A DNA stretch of 33,251 nt from an uncultured Kangiellaceae bacterium (GCA_905479925.1 CAJQOL010000044.1:1-33251); one strand, 5' to 3'. Positions 1-9,286 are shown, numbered from the stretch's first letter. Program-made: numbers and translations. The notes: a model not told the origin generated them from the letters alone.

Positions 1-108
1 CGAACTACCTTTAAGGTCAAAACGATTATTAATCTCACGATTGGCCTGATCGACCGCATTTCTTAGCTCATGGGTATCAATCTCTGAGACTACGTCAAAT
101 GACGGCAT
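1..108 (-). CDS. yajQ: YajQ family nucleotide-binding protein, N-terminal part (cut by window edge)
   Basis: The reverse strand from 108 reads [20 protein letters not shown] and continues in frame to the window edge (36 codons visible). This is the characteristic opening of the YajQ/DUF520 family, small cytosolic proteins that bind nucleotides; in Xanthomonas and Pseudomonas family members bind cyclic di-GMP. The family is about 160 residues, so roughly three quarters lies outside the window. A strong ribosome binding site (AAGGAGAG) sits five bases before the ATG, which fixes the start. The gene is transcribed divergently from mgtE. Identity is from the N-terminal signature only. Confidence 0.9.
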   Translation of the reverse strand, partial: MPSFDVVSEIDTHELRNAVDQANREINNRFDLKGSS

Positions 109-159
109 AGTTACTCTCCTTCCACATCACGTCAATAAATAGAAATCTTAATGACCAAT

Positions 160-165
160 ATTATA
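160..165 (-). promoter_or_regulatory. Putative -10 element of the yajQ promoter
   Basis: On the minus strand a perfect TATAAT lies at 165-160, giving a leader of about 45 nt before yajQ. No good -35 is present at the usual distance. Instead that area holds a short inverted repeat, GTACT...AGTAC (169-173 and 184-188), that could bind a regulator. Promoter call from the consensus only. Confidence 0.45.
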
Positions 166-393
166 CCCGTACTCGTTGACGCAAGTACATTCGGCAAACC
201 GCTTCAAAAACAATAGTCAATGCTCTAATACTCATCATATGAACATTAACAATGCCTAACTCAGTAATCAATAGTGATTGCCGGCCTTTAATATGACAAT
301 ATAATTGACGGCGCCGCTCATTTATTAAAACTTGTATACCAAATGCCTAACAAAAACTCGCTTAAAAACATCCATCAACAGACTATACAGCTA

Positions 394-402
394 TGCTATA
401 CT
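394..402 (+). promoter_or_regulatory. Putative extended -10 promoter of mgtE
   Basis: TGCTATACT matches an extended -10 (TGn plus TATACT, five of six to consensus). The expected -35 position (about 374-379) is poor, which is typical of extended -10 promoters. Transcription would begin near 408. Confidence 0.4.
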
Positions 403-518
403 TTGGTTAAAATCGATTTAAATTCAAACAGTTGTATATAGCTATGAGTATATTTATCACGCTTTTACGACTTTAGGATTGCCCTCCTAACCGCTTGTTA
501 TAACTTCGAAGTAAATGT

Positions 519-1907
519 ATGCCAGTATTAGAGAACTTTGAAAAAGAACATAGTAGCGACCGCTTGCACCAACTCAATGATGCATTAGAAAGTGGTATGT
601 TCGTTCAAGTACGTACAATGCTCAACCAGCTTCCTCCCGCTGACGTTGCGCATATGTTGGAGTCTACCCCTCCTAAAGAAAGAAAAGTTCTTTGGCGATT
701 AGTTGATTCTGAGCGCGAAGGGGAAGTCCTTCAATTCCTCAATGAGGATCTTTTAAACGCGTTTGCAGAAGATATGGCCCCCGCGCAACTCGCGGCGACA
801 ATGAGTAAACTTGATACCGATGATCTTGCAGATATCTTAGGGGATTTACCGCGTACCGTTACGCGAGAAGTACTGGCCTCGATGGGCTATCAAGATAGAA
901 CCCGGATAGAGCAAGCACTAAAGTACCCAGAAGATACCGCCGGCGGCTTAATGAATACCGATACGGTCACGGTTAGACCTTCGGTAACCATTGAAGTGGT
1001 ACTTCGTTACCTTCGCATGCAAAAAGAAATCCCCAAAAATACCGATAGTATTTATGTCGTCGATAATAATGACAAATTAATCGGAACGGTTCATTTATCA
1101 ACCTTGATCACTAGCCGCCAAGACCAAATGGTTGAAGAAGTAGTCAATCAAGCCATAGAAGCGATCCCTGCGGCCCTGCCAGACACTGATGTTGCGAGTC
1201 TGTTTGAACGACATGACTTGGTTTCCGCTCCTGTTGTTGATGACAGTGGAAAGTTGTTAGGTCGAATAACCATCGATGATGTATTAGACGTCATTATTGA
1301 AGATGCCGATCACTCGCTAATGAGCATGGCGGGCCTAGATGAAAACGATGATACTTTTGCGCCAGTTCTTACCAGCGCAAAACGCCGAGCACTTTGGCTT
1401 GGTATTAACCTCATCACGGTTGTCGCCGCAGCGTCACTTATTGGGCTTTTTGAACGTTCTATTCAGGCGGTCGCTGCTTTGGCGGTTCTATTACCAATAG
1501 TGCCAAGTATGGGCGGAATTGCTGGAACCCAGTCACTAACCTTAGTAATTCGAGGTATTGGTATTGGACATATTAGCAGCAACAATTTTCGCTGGTTAGT
1601 ATTTAAGGAGCTTGGGGTCAGCTTAATCAATGGACTACTATGGGCGATAGTCGTTGGTCTTTGTGTGTATTTTTGGTATATCAATACCGAATCGTACAAC
1701 GTCTATGCTTCGGGTTTAGCGCTATCAATTGGTGGTGCAATGGTCATTAACCTTATTGCCGGTGCGATAATTGGGGCTATTTTACCGATGATTTTAACAA
1801 AAATGGAAATTGACCCTGCGTTATCCGGTGGCGTTATACTAACCACCGCAACCGAAATGATTGGCTTCATTTCATTTTTAGGTCTCGCGACAATCCTGGT
1901 TGCCTAG
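519..1907 (+). CDS. mgtE: Magnesium transporter/channel MgtE
   Basis: 462 residues, the usual MgtE length. The architecture is an N-terminal helical superfamily domain (about 20-125), a CBS pair (about 133-255) that in the family senses cytosolic Mg2+, a connecting helix, then five membrane helices from about residue 285 to the end. The pore-family motif PSMGGIAGTQS and the last-helix segment DPALSGGVILTTATE are visible. MgtE is a homodimeric inner-membrane Mg2+ channel gated by its CBS domains. One oddity: the conserved pore aspartate of the TTxxD(V)xG motif (Asp432 in Thermus MgtE) appears as Glu446. The ribosome binding site is weak; an ATG four bases upstream is out of frame. Confidence 0.95.
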   Translation: MPVLENFEKEHSSDRLHQLNDALESGMFVQVRTMLNQLPPADVAHMLESTPPKERKVLWRLVDSEREGEVLQFLNEDLLNAFAEDMAPAQLAATMSKLDTDDLADILGDLPRTVTREVLASMGYQDRTRIEQALKYPEDTAGGLMNTDTVTVRPSVTIEVVLRYLRMQKEIPKNTDSIYVVDNNDKLIGTVHLSTLITSRQDQMVEEVVNQAIEAIPAALPDTDVASLFERHDLVSAPVVDDSGKLLGRITIDDVLDVIIEDADHSLMSMAGLDENDDTFAPVLTSAKRRALWLGINLITVVAAASLIGLFERSIQAVAALAVLLPIVPSMGGIAGTQSLTLVIRGIGIGHISSNNFRWLVFKELGVSLINGLLWAIVVGLCVYFWYINTESYNVYASGLALSIGGAMVINLIAGAIIGAILPMILTKMEIDPALSGGVILTTATEMIGFISFLGLATILVA

Positions 1908-1931
1908 AAACCCCAAAAAACTCTAGACTAG

Positions 1932-1963
1932 CTAGCAACCTAGCAACCTAGCAACCTAGCAAC
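1932..1963. repeat. Tandem 8-bp repeat, four units of CTAGCAAC
   Basis: Four exact consecutive copies of CTAGCAAC fill 1932-1963, in the gap between the convergent genes mgtE and yaiI. The last unit supplies the yaiI stop codon and last codon bases, so the array touches the end of that coding region. Such short perfect arrays expand and contract by replication slippage. Confidence 0.95.
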
Positions 1964-2402
1964 CTTTGGTTAAAAACCGATCCAAATGGTTCGCAAAGGC
2001 TTGCCTGTCTGCTTGGCTTAAGGCCGAAGGGCCCGAGGTATGTTCTCCACTAGCTCGCATAGTTTCTAGGAAGTCCCTCATATTCAAACGAGCTCGAATA
2101 TTATCTGCAGTAAACTTCTCGCCCCTTGGACTAAGTGCCAACGCTCCCTTTTCGATTACCTCGGCGGCTAAAGGGATATCACTGGTGATAACCAAGTCGC
2201 CAGATTTTGAAAGTTTGACGATTTCATCATCCGCGACATCAAATCCTTGCGAAACTTGTTTCATATGAATAAACGGCGATTTGGGGCGAACAATGGATTG
2301 ATTAGCAACAAGTGTTAGATTTGTTTTCGTCCGCTGCGCAGCTTTAAACAAAATCTCCTTTATCACAACCGGACAAGCATCCGCATCAACCCATATATCC
2401 AT
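1956..2402 (-). CDS. yaiI: YaiI/YqxD family (DUF188) protein
   Basis: 148 residues, close to E. coli YaiI (152). The N-terminal signature [18 protein letters not shown] is typical of this family, which has a PIN-like/NYN nuclease-type fold with conserved early aspartates (D6, D8 here) and a later segment [10 protein letters not shown]. The cellular role of the family is not established; an RNA-related nuclease activity is only suggested by fold. The start has a GGGAA element upstream of the ATG. The gene stands alone, convergent with mgtE, and its 3' end runs into the CTAGCAAC tandem array. Confidence 0.92.
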   Translation of the reverse strand: MDIWVDADACPVVIKEILFKAAQRTKTNLTLVANQSIVRPKSPFIHMKQVSQGFDVADDEIVKLSKSGDLVITSDIPLAAEVIEKGALALSPRGEKFTADNIRARLNMRDFLETMRASGEHTSGPSALSQADRQAFANHLDRFLTKGC

Positions 2403-2448
2403 GACAGTTATTCCCTAACTAATTATCAGTAACATCGCCAGGTTGTCA

Positions 2449-3750
2449 CTATTTTTGGTTTTCAGCATATTCCTCGACACGCTTCCAAACTCGAATTAAG
2501 TTTCCAGACAAAATCTTTTCTATATCCTTTTCTGAATAGCCTCGACCTAATAATCCGTAAACCAAATTCGGGTAATCGCTAACATCTTTAAGCCCAGTCG
2601 GTAAACTATCGCCAACGCCATCATAATCTGAACCAATTCCCACATAATCTATGCCCACCAATTTAACCACATGGTCAAAATGGTCTAATACATCGTTAAG
2701 ATTGGCATATTTGAATGGTGTTTTTTCACGGTAACTCTTTGCAAACTGCTTCATTTCTTCGCTATCACGTTCAAGGCCGTTTGCCTCCATATGAACTTTC
2801 GCCGCTTCACGGTAAACAGTCGCATTTTCTATAGATGCTTGAGAAATAAACGTTGAACCGAAATTAATATGGATAACACCGCCGTTTTTAGCTAATTGTT
2901 TAATCATATCATCGCTCATATTACGCTCAAAACCGGGAGTAAAATGTCTTGCGGAAGAGTGTGAAGCAATCACTGGTACCTTACTAACCTCCATGACTTG
3001 ATAAAAGGCTTTGTCAGAAATATGAGAAACATCAACCATTACTCCCATATTGTTCATTGCTACAACTAACTCCTTACCAAAGTCTGTCAAACCGTTTGCC
3101 GGTCGTTTTTCATCGTAGGACGAGTCAGAAATATGATTGGATTTAGAGTGACTAAGAGTGATGTAGCGAATACCTCGATCATAAAAATGCTTTAAGTTTT
3201 CTAGGTTACCCTCTATCGGCGAGCCATTTTCCATTCCCAAAGGCAACGAAATAATGCCTTTCTCAAAATTGCTCTGCATTTGTTGAGTTGTGTAGGCTAA
3301 TTGAAATTTCTCTGGTGATTTATTGACAATAGCTTCCACCATGTCAATTAGTTTATCTGCGAGCTCCTTGCTTCCACTTCCTTGCTCCTCTAGCTTTGCA
3401 GGAATGTATATGGACATAAAGGGCGCATCAAGTCCGCCGCTTTTCGCTCTTGGATGATCAAAGTCACCTTTATGAGTCGACTCACTAACGTCTTCAAACT
3501 CCTCTTCAAGACGATAAGGAACATCAACATGAGTATCTGCAATGATGTATTTCTTGGTAATTTCAGTCGCAAGAATGGCTTGGTCATCTTGAGGGTTAGC
3601 CGCTTCTACTGGTGCTGGTTTAGTAGGTTGCTTTGCAACGGGGCTTTCTTGCTTAGACTGTTCACAGCCTGATAAAGCGAATACTGCAATTAGAAAAAAC
3701 GTCGTAATCCTGCTTATTGATGTGCCGGGCATTTTGTTTTGAAACGTCAT
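2449..3750 (-). CDS. Lipoprotein membrane dipeptidase, peptidase family M19
   Basis: 433 residues. The N terminus is a lipoprotein signal (hydrophobic 13-26, lipobox ALSGC with Cys29), followed by a Pro/Lys/Gln-rich linker to about residue 56. The rest matches the renal-dipeptidase family M19: metal-binding HxD (H74, D76 in DTHVDVP), the DVSHISD and ASHSSARHF segments that carry further metal-site histidines, and GIGSDYDG near the C terminus. Family members are binuclear zinc enzymes cleaving dipeptides, some with D-residues. The lipid anchor places it in the periplasm-facing side of a membrane, where it might trim peptidoglycan or scavenged peptides (inference). The SD AAGGAAC precedes the ATG. 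Confidence 0.9.
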   Translation of the reverse strand: MTFQNKMPGTSISRITTFFLIAVFALSGCEQSKQESPVAKQPTKPAPVEAANPQDDQAILATEITKKYIIADTHVDVPYRLEEEFEDVSESTHKGDFDHPRAKSGGLDAPFMSIYIPAKLEEQGSGSKELADKLIDMVEAIVNKSPEKFQLAYTTQQMQSNFEKGIISLPLGMENGSPIEGNLENLKHFYDRGIRYITLSHSKSNHISDSSYDEKRPANGLTDFGKELVVAMNNMGVMVDVSHISDKAFYQVMEVSKVPVIASHSSARHFTPGFERNMSDDMIKQLAKNGGVIHINFGSTFISQASIENATVYREAAKVHMEANGLERDSEEMKQFAKSYREKTPFKYANLNDVLDHFDHVVKLVGIDYVGIGSDYDGVGDSLPTGLKDVSDYPNLVYGLLGRGYSEKDIEKILSGNLIRVWKRVEEYAENQK

Positions 3751-3858
3751 CCGTTGTTCCTTTTATTATTTAACAAAGACGATACTTTGCCGCTGAAATA
3801 CAACAAAGTCAAATAATCAATAAGGAAGTGTATATTACGACTCAATAACCCGTTTGAA

Positions 3859-5295
3859 TTAATATTTCTTACGGGTCATCTTTTTGCTTTTACTGCGGTT
3901 ACGGCGAGACTTTTCCATAAGCTCTTTAGTGACTTTAACTTTTTTGCCTTCAAACGGATTGGCGCTTTCTTTTAGTTCAAACTTGATTGGAGTTCCGACA
4001 ATTTTAAGGGCTTCTCTGAAGCCTTTTTCCAAGTATCTAACATAAGATTTAGGTAAAGACTTTGTCTGATTTCCATGGATAACAATACGCGGCGGGTTAT
4101 GACCACCAGGGTGCGCATAACGTAATTTGGCTTTAAATCGCCCTTTTGCAGGAGGTTGATGCTTCGATACGATCAATTCTAAAATACGGGTCAGTTTAGA
4201 GGCAGACATTGTTACTCTAGCGCCGGCATAAGCTTCATCAACAGCTTCCCATAAGTGCCCAACATTAGTGCCGTGTAGTGCGGAAATAAATTTGATACGA
4301 GCAAAGTCTGCAAAATACAAGCGACGACCAATAGCTTCTTTTACATTGGTGCGCTGCTCTTCTGTCATATTATCCCATTTGTTGACACCAAGTACTAAAG
4401 AGCGTCCAGCATCAATAGCAAAACCCAAAAGGTTTAAATCTTGCTCTGTAATTCCTTCCCGGGCATCAAATATCATAACGACAACATTGGCGTCATTGAT
4501 GGCTTGCAATGTTTTCAGGACAGAGAATTTTTCAACGGCCTCATGTACTTTACCTCGCTTACGGACACCGGCAGTATCTATCAGTGTATATTTTTTACCG
4601 CGCCTTTCCATTTCTATATAAATAGAATCGCGGGTTGTACCGGGTAGATCATAAACAACAACGCGTTCTTCACCTAACATGCGATTAACTAACGTTGATT
4701 TACCGACGTTAGGACGGCCAATAACGGCTAACTTAGGACCTTTTTCGATGCCTTCATCATCGCTTGCTTCGATTTCTTGTTCATCGATTTCAGACTCTGA
4801 ACCAATGGTTGCGGGAACGATAACATCATCGATTAGACGGTTAACCCCTCTACCATGAGCGGCTGCAATTGCTGAAACCGAATCAAAACCAAGTTGATAA
4901 AACTCTGTTAATACAGTGTTTTGATCAAGTCCATCTACTTTATTAACAACTAAATGAATTTTCTTATTTTCAGAACGTAATTGCTGGGCAAATGATTCAT
5001 CAATAGTGGTCAAGCCTTCTCGAGCGTTAACCACAAACAAAGTGATATCAGCTTCGCGGACGGCTTGCATTGATTGTTCGGCCATTAGCCCATCAACGCC
5101 AACCTCTCCACCGGTAATTCCTCCGGTATCAATAATAATAAAAGGTTGTTCTTTAAAGGTTGCATGACCATACTGACGATCTCGAGTTAGCCCCGGAAGA
5201 TCAGCAACGAGCGCATCTCGACTACGTGTAAAGCGATTAAATAGGGTCGATTTTCCGACATTCGGACGACCAACAAGTGCGACTACTGGCAACAT
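3859..5295 (-). CDS. der: Ribosome biogenesis GTPase Der (EngA)
   Basis: 478 residues, with the tandem G-domain layout unique to Der. First G domain: GRPNVGKS (9-16), DTGG (56-59), NKVD (118-121). Second: GRPNVGKS (193-200), DTAG (240-243), NKWD (305-308). These are joined by an acidic linker (about 165-185) and followed by a KH-like C-terminal domain with a very basic tail. Der is an essential GTPase in maturation of the 50S subunit. It is the last gene of the hisS-yfgM-bamB-der order, but the 106-bp gap to bamB contains a strong palindrome, so its expression may be partly separated from bamB. Confidence 0.97.
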   Translation of the reverse strand: MLPVVALVGRPNVGKSTLFNRFTRSRDALVADLPGLTRDRQYGHATFKEQPFIIIDTGGITGGEVGVDGLMAEQSMQAVREADITLFVVNAREGLTTIDESFAQQLRSENKKIHLVVNKVDGLDQNTVLTEFYQLGFDSVSAIAAAHGRGVNRLIDDVIVPATIGSESEIDEQEIEASDDEGIEKGPKLAVIGRPNVGKSTLVNRMLGEERVVVYDLPGTTRDSIYIEMERRGKKYTLIDTAGVRKRGKVHEAVEKFSVLKTLQAINDANVVVMIFDAREGITEQDLNLLGFAIDAGRSLVLGVNKWDNMTEEQRTNVKEAIGRRLYFADFARIKFISALHGTNVGHLWEAVDEAYAGARVTMSASKLTRILELIVSKHQPPAKGRFKAKLRYAHPGGHNPPRIVIHGNQTKSLPKSYVRYLEKGFREALKIVGTPIKFELKESANPFEGKKVKVTKELMEKSRRNRSKSKKMTRKKY

Positions 5296-5370
5296 GATTT
5301 TGACATTTCTCCGTGACTCAATCGGTGGAAGCCGATGTCACTAAGGTTTAAACTCAATTCTTAATCAAAT

Positions 5371-5390
5371 AGAGCGACAATTGTCGCTCT
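5371..5390 (-). terminator. 20-bp perfect palindrome between bamB and der, possible (attenuating) terminator
   Basis: AGAGCGACAATTGTCGCTCT is fully palindromic and can form an 8-bp GC-containing stem with an AATT loop. On the minus strand, the direction of transcription from bamB into der, it is followed by ATTTGATT, a weak T-tract. On the plus strand it is followed by ACTTTTAAC. It may partly terminate bamB transcripts, or be a protein site instead. Confidence 0.5.
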
Positions 5391-5401
5391 ACTTTTAACA
5401 T

Positions 5402-6541
5402 TTATGTCTCTTTACGATAGGCTTTTAAGGTACCATCTCGAGAGTACAAAACGACCTTGTCACCGATGATCAGTGGGGCTGCCGAAATACCGCTGGAGTC
5501 TACTGACTGACGACTTTCAATCAGCCCATTCTTAGTTGAAATCCAGTGCAAATACCCCTCAAAATCTCCAACTAAAATATGATCACCCATAACCGTTGGT
5601 GACGATAATTGACGACGATTCAAATCTTTTTGGGTCCAAATTATCACGCCATTACTTCGGTTAACCGCGCTAACATGGCTATTTTCATGGGTAACAAACA
5701 GTAATAACTCACTGACCGCCATATCTTGAAAAGTTGATAATTCGCGTTGCCAGTTAAACTCGCCATTTCGATAATTCAAACTCGCTAAGTTACCGTTATA
5801 TGACCCTATATAGATTGATGGCCCTACTAAAATAGGCTGTAAATCAACGTCGACTAATCTTTGAATTTCTGAACTTCCTATAGGAGTCGCAATTTTCTTC
5901 TCCCAAGCAAGTTGTCCGTTTTCAAGAATAAATACCGCCAACTTACCGTTTGAAAAGCCTGAAACCACACCACCGTTAGCAATAACAGGAGAAGACTCTC
6001 CTCGCAAAGTTAATGGTGGTAATGACTCGTCATAGAACCATTTTTGCTCGCCGTTTTCAGCATCAAACAAATAGATTTTACCATCCACGGTTCTCACCGA
6101 TAAGAAACCATCAGCGACTGCTGGCGCTGAAATTATTTCACTTGAAACTTGTGAGCGCCATTTTTCATCGCCATTTTCCGCGTCAAATGCTACCACCTCA
6201 CCCTGGCTTGTTCCTACTGCTAGTATCTTGTTAGCAACCGCCGGTCCACCTGCGATAGGCAGCTGGGTCTCAATCTCCCATAAAGTCTTACCATTTTCAG
6301 GGTCGATTGCGGTTACCACACCTTCAGCATCTGCCACGTAGATTTTTTGATAAGCGTAAACCGGTGCGAGCCTAAGCGTTCTTTCACCAATACCATCGCC
6401 TATTGAAGTTGACCACAATGTTTTTACTTCAAATTTATTCTCAATTTCTACTAACGGATCAGGTTCGTAAATATCAACGTCATCACTACAACCGCTTAAG
6501 ATTACGGAAGCGAACAGTATTGCGCCTAAACTAAAACGCAT
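5402..6541 (-). CDS. bamB: Outer membrane assembly lipoprotein BamB
   Basis: 379 residues, the usual BamB length. The signal peptide ends in lipobox ILSGC (Cys18). The mature part is a WD/PQQ-type beta-propeller; repeated blades are easy to see, such as AIDPENGKTLWEIE, AFDAENGDEKW and LFDAENGEQKWFYD. BamB is an accessory lipoprotein of the BAM complex that inserts beta-barrel proteins into the outer membrane. Its ATG overlaps the yfgM stop codon by one base (TAATG), implying translational coupling with yfgM. Confidence 0.96.
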   Translation of the reverse strand: MRFSLGAILFASVILSGCSDDVDIYEPDPLVEIENKFEVKTLWSTSIGDGIGERTLRLAPVYAYQKIYVADAEGVVTAIDPENGKTLWEIETQLPIAGGPAVANKILAVGTSQGEVVAFDAENGDEKWRSQVSSEIISAPAVADGFLSVRTVDGKIYLFDAENGEQKWFYDESLPPLTLRGESSPVIANGGVVSGFSNGKLAVFILENGQLAWEKKIATPIGSSEIQRLVDVDLQPILVGPSIYIGSYNGNLASLNYRNGEFNWQRELSTFQDMAVSELLLFVTHENSHVSAVNRSNGVIIWTQKDLNRRQLSSPTVMGDHILVGDFEGYLHWISTKNGLIESRQSVDSSGISAAPLIIGDKVVLYSRDGTLKAYRKET

Positions 6542-7251
6542 TATTCAGATGCCCCTTCACTGTTCGAATCTTGAGATTCATCTTCACTAGTATCTACTTC
6601 AATATTTTTCTCTGATACACCGGAAATGCTAGCGGTCAAGGCATCAATTTTAAGTTTAAGTGATGCATGATTAGCGGTCGCCTTGCCTGCATTGTCCGCA
6701 GCTTTATAGGCTTCTAACGCACCGGCTTTGTCACCTTTAGCAAGAAGGGCGTCACCTTTTATCAAGCTCGCTATTTCAAAATACCCAGACTCTGAGTCAA
6801 AATCCAGATGAGAGAGTGCTTGGTCAGCTTTTTCCTGAGCAACTAATATTCTTGCTAGTCGAACTTTGGCAATGTCAGATAGTTGGCTAGTAGAATGATT
6901 ATCAATCACCCAAACCAATTCAGACGCCGCTGTATCTAAATCGTTTGCCTCTACCGCCACCTTAGCAATATGAAAAGCAGACAACACCGCATAATTTGAA
7001 TCAGGATATTGCTCTTTTACAGCTTTTGACTTTTCTACTAACTTTGCAGAATCCTCAAGTTTGAGCTGCTCTGCAACAGTTACATAAAGATCTGAAGCGG
7101 ACTCCTGATAAGCCACTTGACGTTCGTCCCAGTATTTCCAGCCGAAAAAGCCTGACAATCCTAAAACAGCACCTACCATTAGTGGAGTTCCATTCTCTTT
7201 CCACCACTCTTTTAAATCTTCTACTTGTTGTTCTTCTGTTTGATATGACAC
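6541..7251 (-). CDS. yfgM: YfgM family ancillary SecYEG/chaperone-network TPR protein
   Basis: 236 residues (E. coli YfgM is about 206). There is a short cytosolic N terminus rich in acidic residues, one membrane helix at about 24-42 and a periplasmic TPR-like helical domain (ADQALSHLDF, GDALLAKGDKAGALEAYKAA). The Ser/Asp/Glu-rich tail from about 215 is longer than usual. In E. coli YfgM associates with PpiD at the Sec translocon and links to periplasmic chaperones. The start is GTG, preceded by GGAG at a good distance. It lies between hisS and bamB as in other gammaproteobacteria. Confidence 0.93.
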   Translation of the reverse strand: MSYQTEEQQVEDLKEWWKENGTPLMVGAVLGLSGFFGWKYWDERQVAYQESASDLYVTVAEQLKLEDSAKLVEKSKAVKEQYPDSNYAVLSAFHIAKVAVEANDLDTAASELVWVIDNHSTSQLSDIAKVRLARILVAQEKADQALSHLDFDSESGYFEIASLIKGDALLAKGDKAGALEAYKAADNAGKATANHASLKLKIDALTASISGVSEKNIEVDTSEDESQDSNSEGASE

Positions 7252-7342
7252 GCTATGCTCCTAATTTCAAAATCTTTTTAAATCTTACTAAAATCCACGG
7301 AAACAGCCTTTCACTCAATTGCTGTTTGCGCTTTCAACGCTC

Positions 7343-7365
7343 GTTAGCCGCTTTATTAGGCTAAC
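7343..7365 (-). other. Hairpin across the hisS stop codon
   Basis: GTTAGCC and GGCTAAC (7343-7349 and 7359-7365) form a 7-bp stem that covers the last codons and stop of hisS. No T-tract follows on the minus strand, so I do not call it a terminator; it could affect mRNA stability between hisS and yfgM. Confidence 0.35.
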
Positions 7366-8633
7366 AAACGCTCTATTTCTGTGCTTAATTGAGAAAAACT
7401 GACATTTTCTTGCGGACGTTTTTCTCTCAAATGTTTAACTGAAACCTGCTTTTCATGCAACTCGTCATCGCCCAGAATTAACGCGATAACCGCTCCAGAC
7501 TTATCAGCCTTCTTAAGCTGCTTCTTAAAGTTTCCGCCACCACTATGAAGTTGAAGCTTTAATGACGGCAGCTGTTCTCTCAACGACTCAGCCAATGTAA
7601 GCCCTGCAAATTCGGCTTGTTCTCCAAGTGTGCATAGATAGACATCGCATTTTGAAGAAAGTTTATTGCTAAATTGAGGTTGCTGCTGCAATAGTAAAAT
7701 AATTCGTTCTAGTCCCATGGCAAAGCCGCAGCCAAAAGTTGCTTGACCGCCTAGCTGCTCGACTAGTCCATCATATCGACCGCCAGCACAAATTGTTCCT
7801 TGAGCTCCTAATTCGGTAGTTACCCACTCGAATACGCTGCGGTTATAATAGTCCAGACCTCGAACCAAGTTCGGGTTTATGACATAGGCAATTCCTAATG
7901 CATCGAGCTTACGCTTTAATAACTCAAAGTGTTCCGCGGACTCATCATCTAAGTGCTCCATCAATTTAGGAGCCGCATCCACCACTGCTTTCATGGCTGG
8001 ATTTTTAGTATCTAGGACACGCAAAGGGTTCGAGTTTAAACGTCTTTGGCTATCAGCATCGAGACTATCAAAGTTATCTTGAAGATACTCAACTAGCTTT
8101 TCTTTATAAGCTTCACGCGCTTGATTGCTACCTAGAGAATTAATTTGAAGCTCTACATTCTCAAGCCCTATCATTTTCCATAAGCGTGCACTTAAGGCGA
8201 TAACCTCAACATCAATATCAGGCCCTTTGAAACCAAAGGTTTCCAGACCAAATTGGTAAAATTGGCGATACCTTCCTTTTTGAGGCCGCTCTCTGCGGAA
8301 CATCGGTCCCATATACCATAGGCGCTGCTGCTGATTGTAAAGCAAGCCGTGTTGAATCCCAGCTCTAACGCAGGACGCTGTTCCTTCCGGTCTCAAGGTG
8401 AGACTGTCCTCACCTTTATCGACAAAGGTATACATCTCTTTTTCGACGATATCGGTTACTTCACCGATGGAGCGACAGAATAATTGAGTATTTTCTACAA
8501 TCGGCATCCGAATTTCAGAATACCCATAACTCGCAGTCAATTGTCTCAGGCACGTCTCTAAGTAATGCCACGCCGGAGAATCCTGCGGCAGAATATCATT
8601 CATACCTTTAATTGATTGAAACGCTTTACTCAC
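7356..8633 (-). CDS. hisS: Histidyl-tRNA synthetase
   Basis: 425 residues, the normal bacterial length. The class II motifs are visible: the motif 2 region [17 protein letters not shown], the histidine-specific [15 protein letters not shown], and the motif 3 region FAMGLERI, followed by the anticodon-binding domain. It charges tRNA-His in the cytosol. The start is GTG; the opening [16 protein letters not shown] aligns with E. coli HisS (MAKNIQAIRGMNDYLP), which supports this codon over the internal ATG. In most relatives it directly follows ispG, but here about 7.8 kb intervenes, and a separate promoter is visible upstream. Confidence 0.97.
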   Translation of the reverse strand: MSKAFQSIKGMNDILPQDSPAWHYLETCLRQLTASYGYSEIRMPIVENTQLFCRSIGEVTDIVEKEMYTFVDKGEDSLTLRPEGTASCVRAGIQHGLLYNQQQRLWYMGPMFRRERPQKGRYRQFYQFGLETFGFKGPDIDVEVIALSARLWKMIGLENVELQINSLGSNQAREAYKEKLVEYLQDNFDSLDADSQRRLNSNPLRVLDTKNPAMKAVVDAAPKLMEHLDDESAEHFELLKRKLDALGIAYVINPNLVRGLDYYNRSVFEWVTTELGAQGTICAGGRYDGLVEQLGGQATFGCGFAMGLERIILLLQQQPQFSNKLSSKCDVYLCTLGEQAEFAGLTLAESLREQLPSLKLQLHSGGGNFKKQLKKADKSGAVIALILGDDELHEKQVSVKHLREKRPQENVSFSQLSTEIERLLA

Positions 8634-8675
8634 AGTTCTTTGCCACTAATTTGCCTACCGGAAATCGAACGCGCA

Positions 8676-8681
8676 ATTATA
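8676..8681 (-). promoter_or_regulatory. Putative -10 element of a hisS promoter
   Basis: Minus-strand TATAAT (perfect) about 43 bp upstream of the hisS GTG, with a weak CTGTTT at 17 bp spacing. This would let hisS-yfgM-bamB-der be transcribed without read-through from ispG, from which the genes are physically separated. Confidence 0.5.
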
Positions 8682-8886
8682 ACGGAAAAATAGGTCGAAA
8701 ACAGTGTTAATTAGCCTAATTTCACCTTAGTAAATAATAAAATTGCTAGCTTTGGGATGATTATGAAGCCTAACAGTGCTGCAGGCAGGAAAATAGAGGT
8801 ATTTGGCAGCTCCGCTGAGCCATAAAACAGACCCTAAAGCGGAGGTAACTTAGCGGAGGTAGTCATTATAGAGATTGAAACAACGG

Positions 8887-9261
8887 CTAAAAATCGGTTG
8901 CCGCTAGTTTTTCAGATACCTTGTTTAGTACCTTAATAGGCCGATTCGTATCGACCCCTAAATGTCCGAACTTATATGCCATAGAGAGCTTAATTGGCTT
9001 AACTTGGCAAAGGTCGTCTTTTTTCTGAATGACTTCAATAGAATTAGAAGCCTTGTCCGCTAGCGTCACTTCAAAATGACTGACAAAAGTACACCCTCTT
9101 GAAACTACATCAAAATAAATAAACCGATTGTCATGATGAAAGCTCAACAACTGCGCCTGTTTAGTCTGTAGCGAAGTATGGTTTTTGTTCAAAAAGGCAG
9201 ACGTAGAACAACCGGTCAGGGCTGTAACTACAAAAACAAGGAGAAGTCTTATTGGTTTCAT
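8887..9261 (-). CDS. Small putative lipoprotein of unknown function
   Basis: 124 residues. The N terminus MKPIRLLLVFVVTALTGC is a clear lipoprotein signal with lipobox ALTGC (Cys18). The mature part (about 106 residues) is basic and has two further cysteines (in RGCTF and DDLCQV) that could form a disulfide. I do not recognise the family. GGAG precedes the ATG at a good distance, and a perfect TATAAT lies just upstream, so it looks like a real expressed gene. It is divergent from the mipA-DUF3019-two-component set and may be part of the same envelope module (inference from position only). Confidence 0.75.
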   Translation of the reverse strand: MKPIRLLLVFVVTALTGCSTSAFLNKNHTSLQTKQAQLLSFHHDNRFIYFDVVSRGCTFVSHFEVTLADKASNSIEVIQKKDDLCQVKPIKLSMAYKFGHLGVDTNRPIKVLNKVSEKLAATDF

Positions 9262-9280
9262 TTTTACTCCATAAATTCTT

Positions 9281-9286
9281 ATTATA
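9281..9286 (-). promoter_or_regulatory. Putative -10 element for the small lipoprotein
   Basis: Perfect minus-strand TATAAT about 20 bp upstream of the ATG, giving a leader of about a dozen bases that still contains the GGAG ribosome binding site. No clear -35 hexamer at 17 bp, which would suit an activator-dependent promoter. Confidence 0.45.

Larger units (their letters stand above)
109..518. other. Divergent intergenic region yajQ / mgtE (410 bp)
   Basis: AT-rich non-coding spacer between two divergent genes. It holds the likely promoters of both (see the separate entries). I find no convincing ORF and no tRNA. I do not recognise a magnesium riboswitch (M-box or mgtA-type leader) ahead of mgtE; the mgtE leader from its putative promoter would be about 110 nt. 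Confidence 0.6.

Noticed and set aside
109-518. Magnesium riboswitch ahead of mgtE
   Set aside because: No M-box-like conserved segments or convincing terminator hairpin are visible in the leader.
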